Assembly (NCBI RefSeq): GCF_900109095.1
Contig: NZ_FNYZ01000019.1
Span: 1 to 64,000, forward strand
Source: Sphingobium sp. AP50
GTDB taxonomy: Bacteria; Pseudomonadota; Alphaproteobacteria; Sphingomonadales; Sphingomonadaceae
Direction of reading: 5' to 3'
Length of the DNA: 64,000 nucleotides
The notes beneath the pieces are model-generated. The model ran no database searches and had not been told where the DNA came from. It saw nothing but the letters and a program-made list of their open reading frames with translations. The position numbers and the translations under genes are program-made. Of this stretch, positions 62,981 through 64,000 are shown one piece after another (the stretch's first letter is position 1; the number at the start of each line of letters is the position of its first letter).

Positions 62981-63424
62981 ATGAAACAGGGGACCGACCT
63001 TCAGTCGCTCGTCGGCTATCAGGTCCGGCGCGCCAATCTGCGCATGGATGAAGATGCGCGCGCCGCGCTGGCGGAGCATGATCTGTCGCCGGCCAAGATG
63101 ACCGCCCTGATCCTGATCCGCGACAATCCGGGTTGCGATCAGACGGCGCTCGGCCGGGCGCTCAGCATCAACCGGTCCAGCGCGATGAAGCTGATCAACA
63201 TCTTGGTCGACAAGGGGTTGGTGGAACGGCGGCCCGGCCGCGACCTGCGCACCAACGCTCTGGCGCTGTTGCCGCATGGCGAGGTTCAGGTGAAAGCGAT
63301 GCTGGCGGCCGTGAAGGCTTCCGATGCCCGAACGACGGCGCGTCTCAGCGCCGATGAAGTGCATCTGTTGCGCGATCTGTTGAGCCGGCTCGGCCCGGCT
63401 GACGAGGGGGATGCCGTCGAATAG
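62981..63424 (+). CDS. MarR-family regulator
   Basis: 147 residues from the ATG at 62981. A GTG two codons earlier at 62975, with AAGGG better spaced, is a fair alternative. The winged HTH spans about 40-95 (LGRALSINRSSAMKLINILVDKGLVERRPGRDLR), flanked by dimer helices. It is divergent from the aldehyde dehydrogenase and 79 bases before the acyl-CoA synthetase. The same operator motif lies in front of both, so it probably controls both. The likely effector is an aromatic or acyl compound. Confidence 0.9.
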   Translation: MKQGTDLQSLVGYQVRRANLRMDEDARAALAEHDLSPAKMTALILIRDNPGCDQTALGRALSINRSSAMKLINILVDKGLVERRPGRDLRTNALALLPHGEVQVKAMLAAVKASDARTTARLSADEVHLLRDLLSRLGPADEGDAVE

Positions 63425-63435
63425 CGCTTGCGTGA

Positions 63436-63456
63436 ATTGTATCATAGGCGCACAAT
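63436..63456 (+). promoter_or_regulatory. MarR operator, copy 2
   Basis: ATTGTATC-ATA-GGCGCACAAT, arms ATTGT and ACAAT, located 12 bases after the MarR stop and 47 before the next start. It is almost the same as the site in the MarR/aldehyde dehydrogenase promoter, in opposite orientation. Confidence 0.65.
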
Positions 63457-63503
63457 CTGGGCCGTAACCGGAGACTGATTCGACGGACTGGAAGGGGATG
63501 CGC

Positions 63504-64000
63504 GTGACGGAAGAGCTTTGCCTGGATCAGCGGACCATAGCGGCGCCATCGCTCGATCGCCTGCTCCGACCCCGGTCGGTCGCGATCGTCGGCGCGTCCG
63601 ACAAGCCCGGCTCGCTCGGTGCCTCGGTCCTGGCCAATCTGCTGCGGCAGGGGTTTGACGGGCCGATCCATCTGGTCAATCCGAAGCGCGCGGACATTGG
63701 CGGTCGCCCCTGTGTTGCATCCGTCGATGATCTGCCCGAAGCTGTCGACGTCGCTGTTCTCGCGATCCCGCGCATGGGCGTTCTGGACAGCATCCGGGGC
63801 CTCGCGCGCAAGGGTGTCGGCGCCGCCGTCATCTTCTCCGCCGGCTTTGCCGAGGATGGGCCGCAGGGTCTGGCCGATCAGCAGGAAATCGCCCGCATCG
63901 CCCGCGAAGCCGGCATGGTGGTGGAGGGGCCGAACTGCCTGGGTCTCGTCAATTTCCGCGACAATGTCTCGCTCACCTTCATCGAAATGCCGGAGGCGAA
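63504..64000 (+). CDS. ADP-forming acyl-CoA synthetase, 5' part
   Basis: The reading frame starts at GTG 63504 (AAGGGG 6 bases upstream; the ATG at 63498 is too close to it) and is still open at the window end, with about 165 codons visible. RPRSVAIVGASDKPGSLG is the Rossmann nucleotide-binding loop of the CoA-binding domain. VAVLAIPRMGVLD, AVIFSAGFAEDG and MVVEGPNCLGLVNF are typical of NDP-forming acetyl-/acyl-CoA synthetases. These make acyl-CoA from an acid, ATP and CoA with release of ADP. With MarR control and the aldehyde dehydrogenase nearby, an aldehyde to acid to acyl-CoA route is suggested. Confidence 0.88.
   Translation, partial: MTEELCLDQRTIAAPSLDRLLRPRSVAIVGASDKPGSLGASVLANLLRQGFDGPIHLVNPKRADIGGRPCVASVDDLPEAVDVAVLAIPRMGVLDSIRGLARKGVGAAVIFSAGFAEDGPQGLADQQEIARIAREAGMVVEGPNCLGLVNFRDNVSLTFIEMPEA

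Overview
The window reads as chromosomal DNA of an alphaproteobacterium of the Sphingomonadaceae (Sphingobium, Novosphingobium or Sphingomonas type). The basis is high G+C, four large TonB-dependent receptors in 64 kb, a LigJ/LigB-type aromatic ring-cleavage cluster, a Caulobacter/sphingomonad-style starch locus, and many rare starts (GTG, TTG). It opens inside the 3' end of a 5S rRNA gene, so it begins just downstream of an rRNA operon. The genus call is inference.

Layout. (1) 1-1130: 5S rRNA end, a strong terminator, and an IS5-family transposase killed by an amber codon. (2) 1.3-4.7 kb: nitronate monooxygenase-like flavoprotein and a TonB receptor. (3) 4.8-15.0 kb: a minus-strand aromatic catabolic operon. 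It holds two 4,5-dihydroxyphthalate decarboxylase-like proteins, a ThDP enzyme, an HpcH/HpaI aldolase, a stand-alone LigB-like extradiol dioxygenase, an MFS importer, a COG3618-like amidohydrolase and LigJ. A LysR-type regulator with two DNA-binding domains is divergent from it. (4) 15.1-18.9 kb: a TonB receptor with a Gly/Pro-rich segment and a lipobox-like leader, an EF-hand protein with the same kind of Gly/Pro tract, and a BA14K-like small protein. (5) 19-23.9 kb: MFS exporter, dienelactone hydrolase, GH3 glycosidase. (6) 23.9-27.7 kb: TetR regulator divergent from an acyl-CoA dehydrogenase, thiolase and SDR operon. (7) 27.8-37.4 kb: starch/maltodextrin locus (GH97, GH13 glucosidase, GH13 amylase, MalA-like TonB receptor, divergent LacI regulator), followed by an isopropylmalate-dehydrogenase-family enzyme.

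(8) 38.5-45.6 kb: a TctDE-like two-component system divergent from a binding protein, an OprO/P-like porin, a CitMHS symporter and an AbrB-type membrane protein, probably for tricarboxylate uptake. (9) 45.7-53.9 kb: TerC, M28 peptidase, CapA-like protein, a second TctDE-like pair and a serine hydrolase. Four promoters in (8)-(9) carry the same 11-bp direct-repeat box, which suggests one shared regulon or cross-regulation between the two TctD-like regulators. (10) 53.9-56.7 kb: another TonB receptor. (11) 56.8-61.4 kb: D-serine dehydratase-like enzyme, RidA, then rutB-rutC-rutD-rutA for uracil ring opening. (12) 61.4-64.0 kb: aldehyde dehydrogenase, divergent MarR regulator and an ADP-forming acyl-CoA synthetase that runs off the window. 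A near-identical MarR-like operator lies before each of the two transcription units.

The best candidates for something undescribed are the ring-cleavage operon with its double-HTH LysR regulator, and the repeated response-regulator box that links nutrient uptake to envelope genes.
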